A DNA stretch of 64,000 nucleotides from Selaginella moellendorffii (Eukaryota > Streptophyta > Lycopodiopsida > Selaginellales > Selaginellaceae), in contig NW_003314377.1 in NCBI RefSeq assembly GCF_000143415.4, positions 76,240-140,239 on the forward strand, read 5' to 3'. Under the pieces are notes generated by a model that saw only the letters and a list, made by a program, of their open reading frames with translations, ran no database searches and was not told the origin of the DNA. This document shows, piece after piece, positions 11,229 to 23,568 of the stretch; position 1 is the stretch's first letter, and each line of letters begins with the position of its first letter. A program made the translations under genes and the position numbers.

Positions 11229-12150
11229 GTTCTTGTGAGCAAGTTAGGGTTTTTGGGTTAATTGATATGCATTTTCTGTATTCCCTTTCCATACACAATA
11301 TAGCAACTTTATTATTATTAAAATATTTAGGTTATTTTATATAAAGTTTAGTCAGTTAATAAAAAGTTATAAGTTCTTTCAATGCATTTTTGAGCATAAT
11401 TAGATAACAATGCTCACCTCCCTCCATGATTTATAGTGGAAAAGGGCAACACTTGCAATATTACCCCTCCTATTGTGGAACAAAAGTTCTCCACTTATAC
11501 TTCTATTGCTTAAAGTTTCTCCTTATTGCTAGCTTTAGTAGCAAACACAAGAAAGTGTAACATAGCTTGCAATCCAGCAACTTTGCTACTTCGTTTTCAC
11601 CAGGATGCATGAAAGATATAAAACCAGCCAAGCACAGATCCTTCAAAGGCAAGAATGGACACATGATCCTAAACTCCTCAAAGAGAAACCCATTTCAAGC
11701 CTATAATGATATAAGTATCCAACTCAAGAATTTTTTTTTAACTTGTACATCTTCCTCTGTGGATCTAACAAAGAGTAGTTTTTATCACCCAAAAGCTACA
11801 AGAGAAGCTCTCCCAAAGCTCCTCTCTTTTCTCTTTGTGTCAAGTGTATGGAAAATGCAAGCGCCAATTTTCACCTTTTTTGTTCTGTCAAAATACCTCT
11901 TGAGGAGTCTGGACAGAATGACTTTTCCGAGAGCTCAGAGTCCTATCATGACAAGCTCAATTAGTGATTTACAGCCACACCAGTTATCACCACCAGTATC
12001 ACCTTGATCACTCTCATGTGCTTCTCGTTTCTCAGCCACTTGAGCTTTTGGCTCAGAAGCCCTGGCTTCTTCCCTGCTGCTTGTCAAGAACAAATGGCTT
12101 AAGAACAAGTGCTTGGAATAGATGGGGAGATAACTCTAGGTACCTTTGCT
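11229..12150. other. Unassigned spacer
   Basis: AT-rich then mixed sequence. A 146-residue plus-strand frame at 11567-12007 (MQSSNFATSFSPGCM...) shows no recognised domain and lies downstream of the minus-strand PIG-T copy, so it is probably 3' flanking DNA. Nothing else supportable. Confidence 0.4.
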
Positions 12151-12153
12151 TTC

Positions 12154-13250
12154 TCATTCTTCCTTGCCTATCCTTTGCCTTAGAGCGTTTAACAGCAAGC
12201 CAAAGTATGGTGCAAGAACCATGCACATTAGGGTGATCACGTTGTATGGCATGCTAAAATCTGGTGTGGCCAGTTGCATCAATGAAAATTTGCTATACAT
12301 TGGCATTGGACGCTGTCTCTGTAAGAGGGGAGCAAAGACAAAACTCAGACTTGGAAGAAAAAAAACAATCGACTACCTGAATAACAGCCAAAATATGTGA
12401 GTGACCGACATCATTACTTTGGAACTGTTTGAACACAGAGCACCTTGGGAAAGTGATAACTGTAGAAGGCAGATCAAATCCATAGTTTGCATCCGGAGGT
12501 TGATCGTCAATGTGAAGAAATCCCTGCATGAATGGAACAGCATCATCAAGATCCCTTCCAAAGCAACCAGCAATATCACAAACCTTGTCAGAGTTACGGC
12601 CTGGGTTGCAATAGAAACTTGTAGAGGAATCTCCACAGCAGCAAGAGCTTTGCGATCTTCTGCCAGTGTGAATCTCATCAGTCTAACCACAGACCAAAAC
12701 TCCACGTTTTGGCCATCCAACGAAGCCTGTAGCACGTGGCCATACAAATGAACATACCACAGTATTATCTGGAGGATCATAATGTCAACGTAATTGACTG
12801 CCTCGATACCTGAAGAGTAACAGTTCCAAGAAGAACCATCATTTGCTCGAAACGAAATGATGATGGATCCCCTTGCATTCCCGCTGCCAGCCAAGTACCA
12901 GCTTGTGTAGAACCGAGACCAATCCACCGGGGCTCTCCAAGTGACTCCAAGATCAAGCTCGCTGTGCGTGCCAGCTTCATACTCGAGTAAAAGAGAGCCT
13001 GAAGAGGAGGTAACCACCTGATTTGGAGCAGAGCTGACTATTGTCCACAAAGTTGATGCCTATTTCTTCACTGAGATCTCTAGCCAAGTGCTTCGCCAAG
13101 CTCTCCTCCAGCTCCAGATAGACACTACTTGTAGTTGCAAGCAGGCACTTGCCTTCCAGCTTTGAGCCAAACATCCTGGAGAGTGTCCAGCCTTGCAGCT
13201 TGGATGACAGATCTTCTGAAACTGCTGGCTTTTGCAAAACAACTGTCAAG
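12154..13250 (-). pseudogene. PIG-T pseudogene, copy 2, intron-containing, with C-terminus
   Basis: From 13250 the minus strand reads LTLTVVLQKPAVSEDLSS, WTLSRMFGSKLEGKCLLA, HSELDLGVTWRAPVDW and IILWYVHLYGHVLQAS. After a 60-nt GT-AG intron (12524-12583) comes GFLHIDDQPPDANYGFDLPS. After a 57-nt intron (12319-12375) comes LATPDFSMPYNVITLMCMVL then APYFGLLLNALRQRIGKEE and a stop at 12154-12156. That last exon is the C-terminal membrane helix typical of PIG-T. Breaks: a deletion of about 11 nt after GINFVD, and one missing T just before the 12584 donor (ACTCTGACAAG where copies 1 and 3 have ACTCTTGAC). Retained introns rule out a processed copy. N-terminal half absent. Confidence 0.85.
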
Positions 13251-13259
13251 GTTAACATC

Positions 13260-15765
13260 CAATTTTGAATATTAAGGCTATTGGGATGAAAAACATTTAA
13301 TCAACTTATACAAAAATAACAAGATCGTTAGTATTACTACATTTTTTATGGCATCCATTGCAATGACAAAAATCCATAGTTCATACATCATTAGGATTAG
13401 CTATGATTTGTATTTGATTCATTTATTTTTTTAAATTACACCTTATAAATCTTTATCATTTATATGTATTTTCTTAACAATGTAGGTATCATGTATAGTG
13501 AAATCATTGTAGAGAAATAGTTTATGTTTTTCTTAGAAAAACTTGCAAAATGGTGAGTGACTTTACCTAATGTAATCTATAAATCATGTAATTTTATTTT
13601 GAAATCACAACTTTGGGAATATTGTCTCATATGTAATAAGATTGTCTTCAAATCAAAGTAACTAATGCACAAGCAAAACATTAGCACATTAGATGAGTTG
13701 CAATGATTGGCTAATATAGTTTTCACTTCTAGTTCTACCATTACCTAATCACTAAAGGATTAGAATTTCTTTACCACAAATTAGGCCATCATGAAAAGCA
13801 CTCTAAAGAAAGTGTTATACATTGTTATATTCCTTTAGCTGGTTTTTGTAATACAAACATAGAAATGTACAACAAATTTAATAAAGAATTTATATGTGCT
13901 ACAATGACACAAGATATGAATCTTCCCTTTTCCTTTGAGACCATTGATAAGTTTCATATGCTACTAAGTTATTTCTCATAAAAGCAAGAACAACAATATG
14001 GTTAAAGTTTTCAAAGTTTCTTCTTCTGTTAGTTATTTTTAATTTAGTGCTGAGAATTCCATAGAATATATATATGGATGTACTAGTTACTAATTTACAA
14101 GGATTAAGTTCAAAGCAAAGGGAGTCTTTGGCTACAAAATACTCTAGCAATGCAAAGGTGTGCAATCTTAAAGTAGTGGCACAAATTCCACATTTGCAAT
14201 TATAAGGATGAACACAATCCTAATGAAACACTTGCAAGGTGTGGAGATTCTAGAACTCTATTGTCTCAATTAAAAATTTAAATTTTTTGTACCAACTAAT
14301 AAAGAATAATATATACTAAGCAAATGTATCTACTACCTTGTTAATAAAGATAAAATAGAACTAGGCTATGTGAGTTTTCTAGGAAAAGTGATTCCGTATC
14401 AAGGATTGTGCCAAATTCCTACAATTTTCTGCCTTTGTTTTTAAAGTGCTAATCCTTTGTTCTAGCTTTTTAAATTAATTATAATGAACAAAACATTTAT
14501 TACATGGATTGCCCATGGAAATGCATAATTTTATATTGGGAGTAGAGTTATATTTCACCAATGAGCGTGATAAGATCCAACTTACAATATTACTTGTGTA
14601 TTGAAAATTACAAATGAAAGGTTTAACTTACCTCGATTGCAATTTAGTGGGTGCTAGTTTAAACTAGCAAGGACCTGAGCTCTACTAAGAAAAGTAGAAT
14701 TGCAAAGTATTAGATAATATTTATTTAGGTTATATGATATTAATACTATTGAAAGTTAAATAGTAAATGGAAACTGTAAGTAAGTTTTTATGAAAATGGA
14801 GCAATGCATAATTGAATTTTATCATAGAAAGTATCTGTAAGAGAAATAAATTCTCCAATTATGAATATGGAATCTGTTGGTAAAGAAAGAAATTTTAATC
14901 AACTTATGGAACAATAAAAAGATCCTGTTATTATTACTACATGCAATGACAAAAATCCATAGTTTATAATTATTAGGTATGGTTAGTATTTGATTAAAAA
15001 ATTTGAAAAATCACATCTTATAAAGCTTTATTATTTCTACATATTTTTTTTAACAATGTAGATATCTAATATAGTGAAGTTATCCTAGAGAATAATTTAT
15101 GTTTTTCTTAGAAAAATTTGCAAGCTGGTGAGTGACTTTACCTATGTAATTTATATATCATGTCATCTTATTTTGAAATCCAATGTGTCTGAAATATTGT
15201 CTCATATGTGATAAAGTTGTCTTTAAATCAAAGTAAACTAGCAAAACATTTGGATGAGTTTCAATCATTGGATAATGTAGTCTTCACTTCCAGTTCTACT
15301 GTTATCTAATCACCAAATAATAGAATTTATTGATCACAAATCAGGCCATCACTACTTAAAAAACTTTAAAGAAAGCATTATAAATTATCATCTTCTTTTT
15401 GCAATACAAACATAGGAATATAAAATAAATGCAATAAAGATTATATATGTGCTACAAGGATATAAGATATAGTTGTTCTCTTTTCTTTTGACCGTATTTA
15501 TAAATGTGCTACTAAATTTTTTCTAAAATAGGTAAGAACAACTACATTCTTAAAGTTTTCAAAGTTTCTCTTGCTATTAGCTATCTTATTTTAGTGTTGA
15601 GAAGTCCATAAAATATATCTATATATACTAGTTATGGGGATGGTCCAAAGTTGAGTGAGCTCAATTCAACACAAGTCAACTTAAGTCAACATAGTCAATT
15701 AGAAGTCTTACAAAGGAAATATAAATTGAACAAATGAAGGTTCTAACAAACTTTAAAATATTTAA
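13260..15765. repeat. AT-rich region with a diverged direct duplication
   Basis: About 13280-14110 recurs at about 14890-15620 in the same orientation. Matching tracts include TTTATGTTTTTCTTAGAAAA, GGTGAGTGACTTTACCTA and GACAAAAATCCATAGTT. Indels and substitutions are numerous. No coding frame of interest; an 88-residue minus-strand frame at 13899-14165 has no recognised features. Confidence 0.65.
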
Positions 15766-15957
15766 ATATGTAAATATTTGAGTTAAAAGTTTCTATAAGA
15801 TTGAATTGTTTAGAAAAGATAAAGTTCATAAAAATCTATCTTTTATAAAGCTATATTATTTTATTATGACTATTGTTACAGCTGTTATATTTTGATTTGA
15901 CTAAATACTTTAAATATTTTTATTGTTGTAGATACTTTTCCTTCATTCAAAAGATTT

Positions 15958-16224
15958 TTGAGGGTTCTTGAGAAGATGGGAATCAAGGAAAATCCAATAT
16001 CTGTGAATAAAAATTGTAGTGCAAAGGAATGTGAGAATGCTAATTTTGTTTCATTACCACAATCTCTATATTACACTTCTAGTCTTTATTACCTATTTGA
16101 GAATGTGAAGACCACTATCATGATTGATAAAAATGCTCCTGTTACTTTTAAAACAATAGTCCAAAGTAAAAGAAATGAAGAAATGAACAACACGATGGAA
16201 AGCACCAAAAAATCTACTCCATAA
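15958..16224 (+). CDS. 88-residue arm-encoded ORF (right copy)
   Basis: Same protein as 4549-4815 with changes such as M to V and Y to C near position 18. The preceding bases (TTTTTATTGTTGTAG at about 15916-15930) could be a 3' splice site, so this may be an exon. Function unknown. Confidence 0.35.
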   Translation: MRVLEKMGIKENPISVNKNCSAKECENANFVSLPQSLYYTSSLYYLFENVKTTIMIDKNAPVTFKTIVQSKRNEEMNNTMESTKKSTP

Positions 16225-16833
16225 CACTTTTCATGATATTTGTAATTTAAATATTAATTCATAATAAAAACTTTGTTGCCTACTTATATCACAATCCTCT
16301 CATATGATAAGACCAAGATATATTTTTGCAGTGAATCCTCATTAAAAGTTTTTGAGAGTTGTTTGTGAATAATAATAAAAGAAATCGAAATCTTTCGAAA
16401 GACTCAAAAGTAATATTACATCAAAGAATCAACTTTATCTATATTTCTAAGACTGAAATCTCATATAAGGGAATGGTAACGTGCCAATGTGCTCTGCCAC
16501 TATAATGTGCTTTATATTTCCTTGCAGTCTATTTCCCTAAACATTTGGCATGTGTAGAAAAGAATATACGTGTAGTAAAGTAGGATTTTATTATAATGAT
16601 AAAGCATGTGTATATGCGATAATCTAAAATTCTAGAAGCTCTTATGTTTACAAGCAAGCTATGATTATGAAGCCTCATTTCCAAAACTGACATTTAAAGA
16701 ATATGAGTATTGTTAGTGTTATAATAAATAAATCTCATTCCCGAGACTAAAACTTAGTATATAAACTATCTAGAAAAGTTATAGTCATTGTAGTTTTTTT
16801 GTTCTCCTTGAGCTCCTTAGAAGTTTGTATTGA

Positions 16834-17270
16834 AATGGCTCGAAGGAAAGTCACTATTACTTGTACTTAGCCCCCTAGCATTTTATATTATTCTCCACCT
16901 CCATCCACAAGTTCTACCAACATTCTACCTTCACCTCCATATAATAATGCTTTTTTTACTAAGGGCTTTAGTAAAGTTGAATTAGAGCTCCCTATATATG
17001 AAATTCCAAATCTTGTTATTAGATAGGGATTGCTTCCAACGCTTCAAGAGCAATGCCACATGTTTTTGCAAGATTTTGCTGACATGGCAAGACTACTTGA
17101 AAGCACATAATGCTAATACATTCAGCGTTTAATATGCTACTTTTTCTTGGACAAGACAAGTGGCTCTATGGGTTTACAAACTTTTCTTGAGCACTATAGG
17201 AATTGCCCAGTGGCGGTTCTGGAAAATGTGCATATATGGATGTATAATAGATTCAAGAATGAGTTACAGA
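16834..17270 (+). pseudogene. Unrecognised arm-encoded frame starting MARRKVT (right copy)
   Basis: ATG at 16834 follows a CT-rich leader. The frame reads MARRKVTITCT, a stop, then a P/S-rich section and GFSKVELELPIYEIPNLVI. Later stretches (LLPTLQEQCHMFLQDFADM; DKTSGSMGLQTFLEHYRNC) look like a real protein interrupted by stops. Family unknown. Confidence 0.3.
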
Positions 17271-17446
17271 CACATACCTTCTCACCTTCGCTTATAGTTT
17301 GCATGATGTAGACAACCCTTTTCATCATGTTCTCAAATAGTTCTAGTAGTCCTTTCTCTCTATTCAACAAGAAGAAATTAAGGAACTCCAGAGTCTCTAT
17401 CTGTTGCTTATACTAAAGCTTCAATTTTGTGATATTATAAATCATG

Positions 17447-17719
17447 TCATTTGGAGTTTTGTTCACTACAAAAAGTAAATATGCATAATTGACAAAAATG
17501 AAGTGTGATAAGAAACTTATATTCATGAGAAAAAATTTCGGCTATAATCTCTAGCCACTCCTTCGGCCTACAATTGTTTGCAATATATCCTAGTTTCTTT
17601 AACTTTGAAGAATTTGCATGTTGAATTTTGTGCTTAATTTGTATGAACTTAGTTGAGAACTCTTCCTGACTCTTCTCTGGATATACAAGTTCATAAGCAT
17701 CTTGCTTGACCTTCACCAA
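17447..17719 (-). pseudogene. Unrecognised arm-encoded frame (right copy)
   Basis: A 90-residue frame MVKVKQDAYELVYPEKSQEE... rich in lysine and aromatic residues. It is mirrored, with a frame break, at 3066-3343. No recognised domain; probably an exon of the arm element's gene. Confidence 0.3.
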
Positions 17720-18018
17720 AATTTAAAAACCAAAACAATTAAAAAAAGCCCTTATAAAATGAAAGGGAAAGATATACTTTGCACCATATAATGAGCATAA
17801 AATTGATTGGGTTGTTAAACCAAGTTATACTGGCATTTCGAGTGTGTGAGTGCTGAACAAGTGTTGCAAGATCATCATCATAATGTTGGCGGATGTCATC
17901 CTCACTCAAGTCTGCTAAAAATTGAAGTTGCTTGATGTCATGGATAAGGTTTTACTTTTGAACAATAAATTGCCCAAGCTTGCATTTAAACATGACAAAA
18001 CAAGTTAAAGTGGAGTTG

Positions 18019-18720
18019 TGTTAGACATAAAATCCTTAGGCCCCAAAGTGGGTGCCATGTGGTAGTGGCCGAAACAAAAGCCAAACAAGCGTAACATGTT
18101 TGGACTAAAAGCTCCAACTTGAGAAGTTGAGAGTGGGAGTAAACTCCCAATGAAGGGCTCGAGGAATGAGCACAAAACAAGCAGTAAGTGAGTCTCTAGA
18201 AAAGGGACACAAAAGGACTAACACATGACATATGGAAAACTCAAGATGGAGTCCAAGATGGAGTCTGAGATGGACCTGAGATGGAGTCTAAGATGGAGTC
18301 CGAGATGGACCCAAGATGGAGTCTGAAATGGAACTGAGACCGAGACCGAGACCAAGTCCAAGTTCGAGTCCGAGACCAAGACCGAGTCCGAGACCCAGAC
18401 CGAGTCCGAGTCCAAGTCCAAGTCCGAATTCAAGTCCCAGTCCCAGTCCAAATACTAATACAGGCTGTTGGTGAAAGCCCAAAGTGATTGTCCCCTAGGG
18501 GGGGGGCTGCAAGGGGTTCCAAAAGTATAGTAGGGAGAGTGTTGGGGTTAAACCTCAGTAGAGCTAGTTTGGCCAAGAAATGTTAGTTTAGCCCAAGAAG
18601 GCTATACCTAAGTATTGGGTGATGAGATAACCATTGGGAAGTCCAAGGCTAGAGTGAATATGGACCAACAAGCGAGGTAACTTGGTGAAGTGTTCAAGAG
18701 CTAGCTCTAGTTCCCCCGGG
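18019..18720 (+). mobile_element. Solo-LTR-like segment related to LTR-A (right arm)
   Basis: Carries the GAGTCC/GAGACC purine array (about 18240-18440), GGTGAAAGCCCAAAG, a nine-G run and GGTTCCAAAAGTATAGTAGG, in the same order as the LTRs at 35869 and 42635. Sequence outside these landmarks is diverged, and no target duplication is recognised. Confidence 0.5.
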
Positions 18721-19111
18721 AGATTGAATGGTCAATGCTCCCAATCCAAGTATGGGTGGCACTACCTACTTGGATATCTAGTGTGGCTCAATGAAACCTC
18801 ACTTTAATCCCATGGCTAAAGCACCCAAATGCTGCAAAAGGGATATTGGGAAGGCTATTCCCCATGTCTGTGGGCATCTTAAGGATGTTGAATCTAAAAT
18901 GATCACTCATGGACAGATGGCCCAGTCTTTGAGAGAAAAGACTGTGATGTAAGTGGTGTTGGCCCACCGGTATCACCAAGGTGAATGGGTATGGCCTTAA
19001 CATAATGAGCTGATATGTCAGTAGTACCTTGTGGTGTTGGTTATGGGATCAGACACGTGGAGCACTTGGACCTAGTGCAATGGTTGAGTGGCATGGATGC
19101 CATTCTCAAAG

Positions 19112-20213
19112 CTAGCAAGCCCTAAATCTTGAATTGGACTTATGGAGGTTGTGAATGAGACTCTTCCAAATGGTCGGAGGTGTGGTTAAGTGACTAAAGT
19201 AGAATAAAAAAATTAGTCGCTTACAAGTTAGAGGTAAAATTATAAAACTTACACATTGATCTTTTGGTAGGCCAAGATAAGTTTGTTGACATCCAAAGGT
19301 CCCCTTGCATAGACATGCCGATTGGAACGTTGATATGGTAGATGGGATCATTGAGAAAATGATTTTCGATACACTTTATCCAAGCCTTATATTGGTGGTT
19401 ACCATCAATAGTTTGGAATATTGTCCTCACAAGCTGTCGAGTCTTAGGATGTCTAATAAGTGTGTTATCAAATTCTAGGGACTTCCTCCTCCAAATAGGA
19501 TCTTAGCTATTCACAATCTGACATTGTGATAGTAAAGATCTCTATTGTTCCTGGCTTGCAAAACGAAACTAGAAACATATTGATATTTATCGCATGGCCA
19601 TTTTGTTTGAACAAGCTGTATATATCCGAGTTGATATATTTTGATGTTGTGTGGACAAGGTTTATCTGTTGCAAACGACAAAAGGGGATTTCTCTAATCA
19701 AATCACAAGGGCCTAGCCACTTGAGTGCCTCAAGTGTTTGGTGAACTACTTTTTCCCTTGTTGGCATAATAGTCTTTTAGAAGCACTTGTCCACCACATT
19801 GTCAGGAAGGTCTACAAATCTTTCAACTCCAAACTATACCTTAGATTCCCTGCTATGAACACCACTAAATTGCTCAACTTCAAAGATTTGTGCTGGTGGT
19901 GGGCTAGTGAGGAGTAAAGTGGAGGTAGTAGTGGTGATGGTGGGGGTGGTGGTGGTGGCGGCAGAGGTGGAGGCAATAGTGGCAGTGGTGGTAGCAATAG
20001 CGATGATGGAGGTGGTGATGGTGGTGGTGGAAGTGGCGATGGCAATGGTGGAGGTGGTGATGGTGGAGGTGGTGGATCTCTAAGTAAATGTGTTTTTGTT
20101 AATGTGCTAATGGATATGTCGATCGTGATGTTGTCATCAGTGTTAAATTGAACTTTTCGTGTCTTTTTTGCTCCAACAACTTTTTTATGTAGTACAAATT
20201 TTCTTTTCTGCAA
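19112..20213 (-). pseudogene. Degenerate proline-rich arm gene (right copy)
   Basis: Minus-strand counterpart of 584-1685. Frames at 19812-20213 (basic start, PPPSPP runs), 19507-19767 (MPTREKVVHQTLEALKWLG) and 19221-19430 (YKAWIKCIENHFLNDPIYH) look like successive pieces of one gene separated by stops or introns. No family recognised. Confidence 0.35.
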
Positions 20214-20289
20214 GAGAAAAAATTTTGTTAGTCAAACTAAATAAAAATAATAAGAAATTAAAACAGTCAAAGAGAAAAAAAAAATCAAG

Positions 20290-21805
20290 TAGGCCCAAAC
20301 TCCATCTTGGGCAGTTTGGTTGCCCAAGGGGCTGAAGTTATTCAAATAACCTCAGCCCCTCCAGCCCCTAAAGTGCCCAAGGTCGAGCTCAAGCCAACTA
20401 CCTTGAGCACTTCAGTGGCTGCTTGGGCAGCCAAAGTGCCTGAGGTGGCAGGCCCAAGCTCAACCTCGGGCACATTGGCTGCCTGACAAGCCAAGGTTAT
20501 TTGAATAACCTTGGCTCCTCAGACAGCTAAAGTGCCCGAGGTGGCCAGCTCGAGCTCAACCTTGGCCCCTTGAGGTTATTTGAATAACCTTGGCCCCTCA
20601 AGTGGCCAAAGTGCCCGAGGTCAAGCCCAGGCTGGCCACCTTGGGAACTTTGGCCACCAAGGGGCCGAGGTTATTTGAATAAACTTNNNNNNNNNNNNNN
20701 NNNNNNNNNNNNNNNNNNNNNNNNNNNNNNNNNNNNNNNNNNNNNNNNNNNNNNNNNNNNNNNNNNNNNNNNNNNNNNNNNNNNNNNNNNNNNNNNNNNN
20801 NNNNNNNNNNNNNNNNNNNNNNNNNNNNNNNNNNNNNNNNNNNNNNNNNNNNNNNNNNNNNNNNNNNNNNNNNNNNNNNNNNNNNNNNNNNNNNNNNNNN
20901 NNNNNNNNNNNNNNNNNNNNNNNNNNNNNNNNNNNNNNNNNNNNNNNNNNNNNNNNNNNNNNNNNNNNNNNNNNNNNNNNNNNNNNNNNNNNNNNNNNNN
21001 NNNNNNNNNNNNNNNNNNNNNNNNNNNNNNNNNNNNNNNNNNNNNNNNNNNNNNNNNNNNNNNNNNNNNNNNNNNNNNNNNNNNNNNNNNNNNNNNNNNN
21101 NNNNNNNNNNNNNNNNNNNNNNNNNNNNNNNNNNNNNNNNNNNNNNNNNNNNNNNNNNNNNNNNNNNNNNNNNNNNNNNNNNNNNNNNNNNNNNNNNNNN
21201 NNNNNNNNNNNNNNNNNNNNNNNNNNNNNNNNNNNNNNNNNNNNNNNNNNNNNNNNNNNNNNNNNNNNNNNNNNNNNNNNNNNNNNNNNNNNNNNNNNNN
21301 NNNNNNNNNNNNNNNNNNNNNNNNNNNNNNNNNCGGGCATTTTGACCACCTGAGAGGCTGAGGTTATTCAAATAACCTCAGCCCCTTGGGCAGCCAAAGT
21401 GCCCGAGGTGGCTAGCTCGAGCTCAACCTCGGGTACTTTGGCCACCTGAGGGTCCGAGGTTATTCAAATAACTTCGGCCCCTTGGGCGACCAAAGTGCCC
21501 GAGGTGGCTGGCCCAGGCTCAACCTCAGGCACTTTGGCTGCCTAAAGGGCTGAGGTTGTTTGAATAACCTCAGCCTCTTGGGTAGTGAAAGTGCTCGAAG
21601 TTGCCAACCTAGGCTTGACCTTGGGCACTTTGGCTGCCCGACAGGCTGAGGTTATTTGAATAACCTTGGCCCCTTGGGCAGTCAAAGTGCCTGAGGTGGC
21701 TGGCCTGGGCTCGACCTCAAGCACTTTGGTTGCCCAAGGGGCTAAGGTTATTCAAATAACCTCGGCCTCTTAGGTGGCCAAAGTGCCCAAGGTGGCCAGC
21801 CCTAA
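20290..21805. repeat. Palindromic satellite, right array
   Basis: Same monomer as at 1-495, interrupted by the gap. Palindromic cores recur at 21360-21380, 21455-21475, 21550-21570, 21650-21670 and 21745-21765, i.e. about every 95 bp. Core variants retain the dyad (TTATTTGAATAA or TTATTCAAATAA) while flanks vary, suggesting the symmetry itself is maintained. Confidence 0.9.
20687..21333. other. Assembly gap (N)
   Basis: 647 undetermined bases inside the satellite, presumably a collapsed array. Open frames across it carry no information. Confidence 1.
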
Positions 21806-22011
21806 AGAAACAATCAAGAAAGAAGCAAGAATAAAGAAATGGAAGTGAAAGCAATCAAATCAAAACTCACCCTTGATGGCATCTTTCTTTCTTGATATCT
21901 CGATCATGCTGGATTTCTCACACTCTCACTCTCAATCTCAACTCGTGTTCATACTAATGCGCTCCATCTCTTGCACTCTCTCGCACTCAATCTCTCCCAC
22001 TCGCGCACTCA
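21806..22011. repeat. CACTCAATCTCT-type microsatellite flank
   Basis: Unique DNA grades into loose repeats of CACTCTC and GCACTCAA. The same type of sequence, in the same orientation, continues on the far side of the 11.9-kb transposon (33906-34080), so the transposon appears to have landed in it. Confidence 0.6.
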
Positions 22012-22034
22012 AACTCTATTTCGTTAAAGTGGGA
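22012..22034 (+). repeat. Left terminal inverted repeat
   Basis: Starts AACTC and continues CTATTTCGTTAAAGTGGGA. It matches the right end except for the third base (AAC versus AAG). Similar termini bound the MITE at 60328-60614. Confidence 0.85.
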
Positions 22035-22802
22035 TTTATTCAGTAAAATGGGACTAGGTACAAATTTTCAAGTATTTGAAAATGACTTGAAATTATATGT
22101 TTTTTGTCCAGGGGCTAGACATATCTGGGGCATGGTGACTAGCGCGGTGACTTTGTGTCCAGACTGAGTCCATTTGGTTGTATAATAAATCTCATTGTCA
22201 AGGTGAACAAGCCGAATCTGAAGCTAAAGAAGAGCGATGGCATGCGCGCACACACTATTTGTTTGTTCATTGAGCATGTGGTGAGCTTTCCAAGATGAAC
22301 GTCATTCCTATTAGCCAGACATATAACTTAATGGTGAGAACATTTAGATATTATTCAATGTTATCTTTTTCTAACGAATCTAATTATGAAGGTGTAGCAA
22401 GAGGCATTGCTAGTCTGGAGAAGTCATTTAACTCATTTGACCCTTAGTGTATTTTCATGAAACTAAATAACATTCATATTATTAAGGAATTTCTCTAGTA
22501 CCTTTTTTTTACGACATAGAGGCTTGCATTTCTTTCAAAGGTGATTTAGTAAAAGGCCTGAGGGCACATGCCATTCTATTTCTCAAACCGGTATTAAGAT
22601 ATACTAGTGCAAAGGGAAAAAGGTATTTGGTGATCAAGTAAATGGCATGAGGGCACACGCCATTATAAGCCTAAGCACTAGTGGACACCTCCTTTTTGGT
22701 ACTCTCAGCGGTACTATCATCCTTCTCCAGGTCAGTTGTTTTGCTTTGGATTGTTGTCTCTGACGTTACTGGGGCGTTCTCGATAGTTGTTAATGTTGCC
22801 GT

Positions 22803-23030
22803 TTATTCAGAAAAATGATCACATGGAGTATAGTACGGGGAGTTTGGAAGACTTATATATTCTACATCTTCACCTATCTCCTTCTCCGTCTCCTTTTCTG
22901 CCTCACTTACAGATTTTGTGCTTGCCATGAGAACGCTCTTCACCTTAAAATATGGAGTTCGTTGTGTTATAAAAGGAAACCAACACACACGCTGCAAGGG
23001 AATGATGGTACATAAAGCACGTAAGCCCAC
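22803..23030 (-). CDS. 75-residue ORF inside the transposon
   Basis: Frame with an acidic segment (SVSEAEKETEKEIGEDVEY) followed by ISLPNSPYYTPCDHFSE. It lies 3' of the transposase gene on the same strand and could be a further exon or a relic. The SLP-x-S-x-YYT pattern echoes the arm-encoded 88-residue ORFs, the only hint of kinship. Function unknown. Confidence 0.25.
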   Translation of the reverse strand: MGLRALCTIIPLQRVCWFPFITQRTPYFKVKSVLMASTKSVSEAEKETEKEIGEDVEYISLPNSPYYTPCDHFSE

Positions 23031-23568
23031 AATATGGGTTTATGTGCCATTAATATGGGCCACACGCCATATTATTAGATTTATGCACGTGTGATTGGTA
23101 AATGCATATGTCATATCATCTTTGTTTTACCTCACACACTATATCAGGCCTAATGAACCATATCACATGTGCGCACATGCTATATATATGGAGAAGTATT
23201 ATGCAAGGATAGAAAAATTCAATGCATGATTGTGGAGAGCAATGGCATGAAGCCACATGCTAAATAACATTTTAGAGAAAGAATTAAAATAGAAACATGG
23301 AAACAGTACTGAGTGGACCAAGACTTAGAAGTGCACAATTGAATGAGGTATTTCTAATAAATATTTCACTCACCTCATATAGGAATGGCTACCACTCTCA
23401 AATGGCGTATCACCTCATGCCATCACCTCGCAATTTGTTATAACAATCCGATGAATTCATATTTGGCTTGTTCACCTTGAACTTTAAGTAAGATTTGCTA
23501 GAACAACTAAGAATTTATACTTGTTATTTGTATCATCTCACCTAGGAATGGCGTAAGGCCACATGCCA

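Larger units (their letters stand above)
15770..20686 (-). repeat. Right arm of the long inverted repeat
   Basis: Inverse counterpart of 1-5009, continuing outward into the satellite and gap. Inner similarity ends near 15770, next to TTAAGTCAAC-type sequence that is absent from the left junction. The arms differ by scattered substitutions, so they are not an assembly artefact of one sequence. Confidence 0.85.

Noticed and set aside
20598-21371. Long open frames on both strands
   Set aside because: They run through the assembly gap of undetermined bases, and their ends are satellite.
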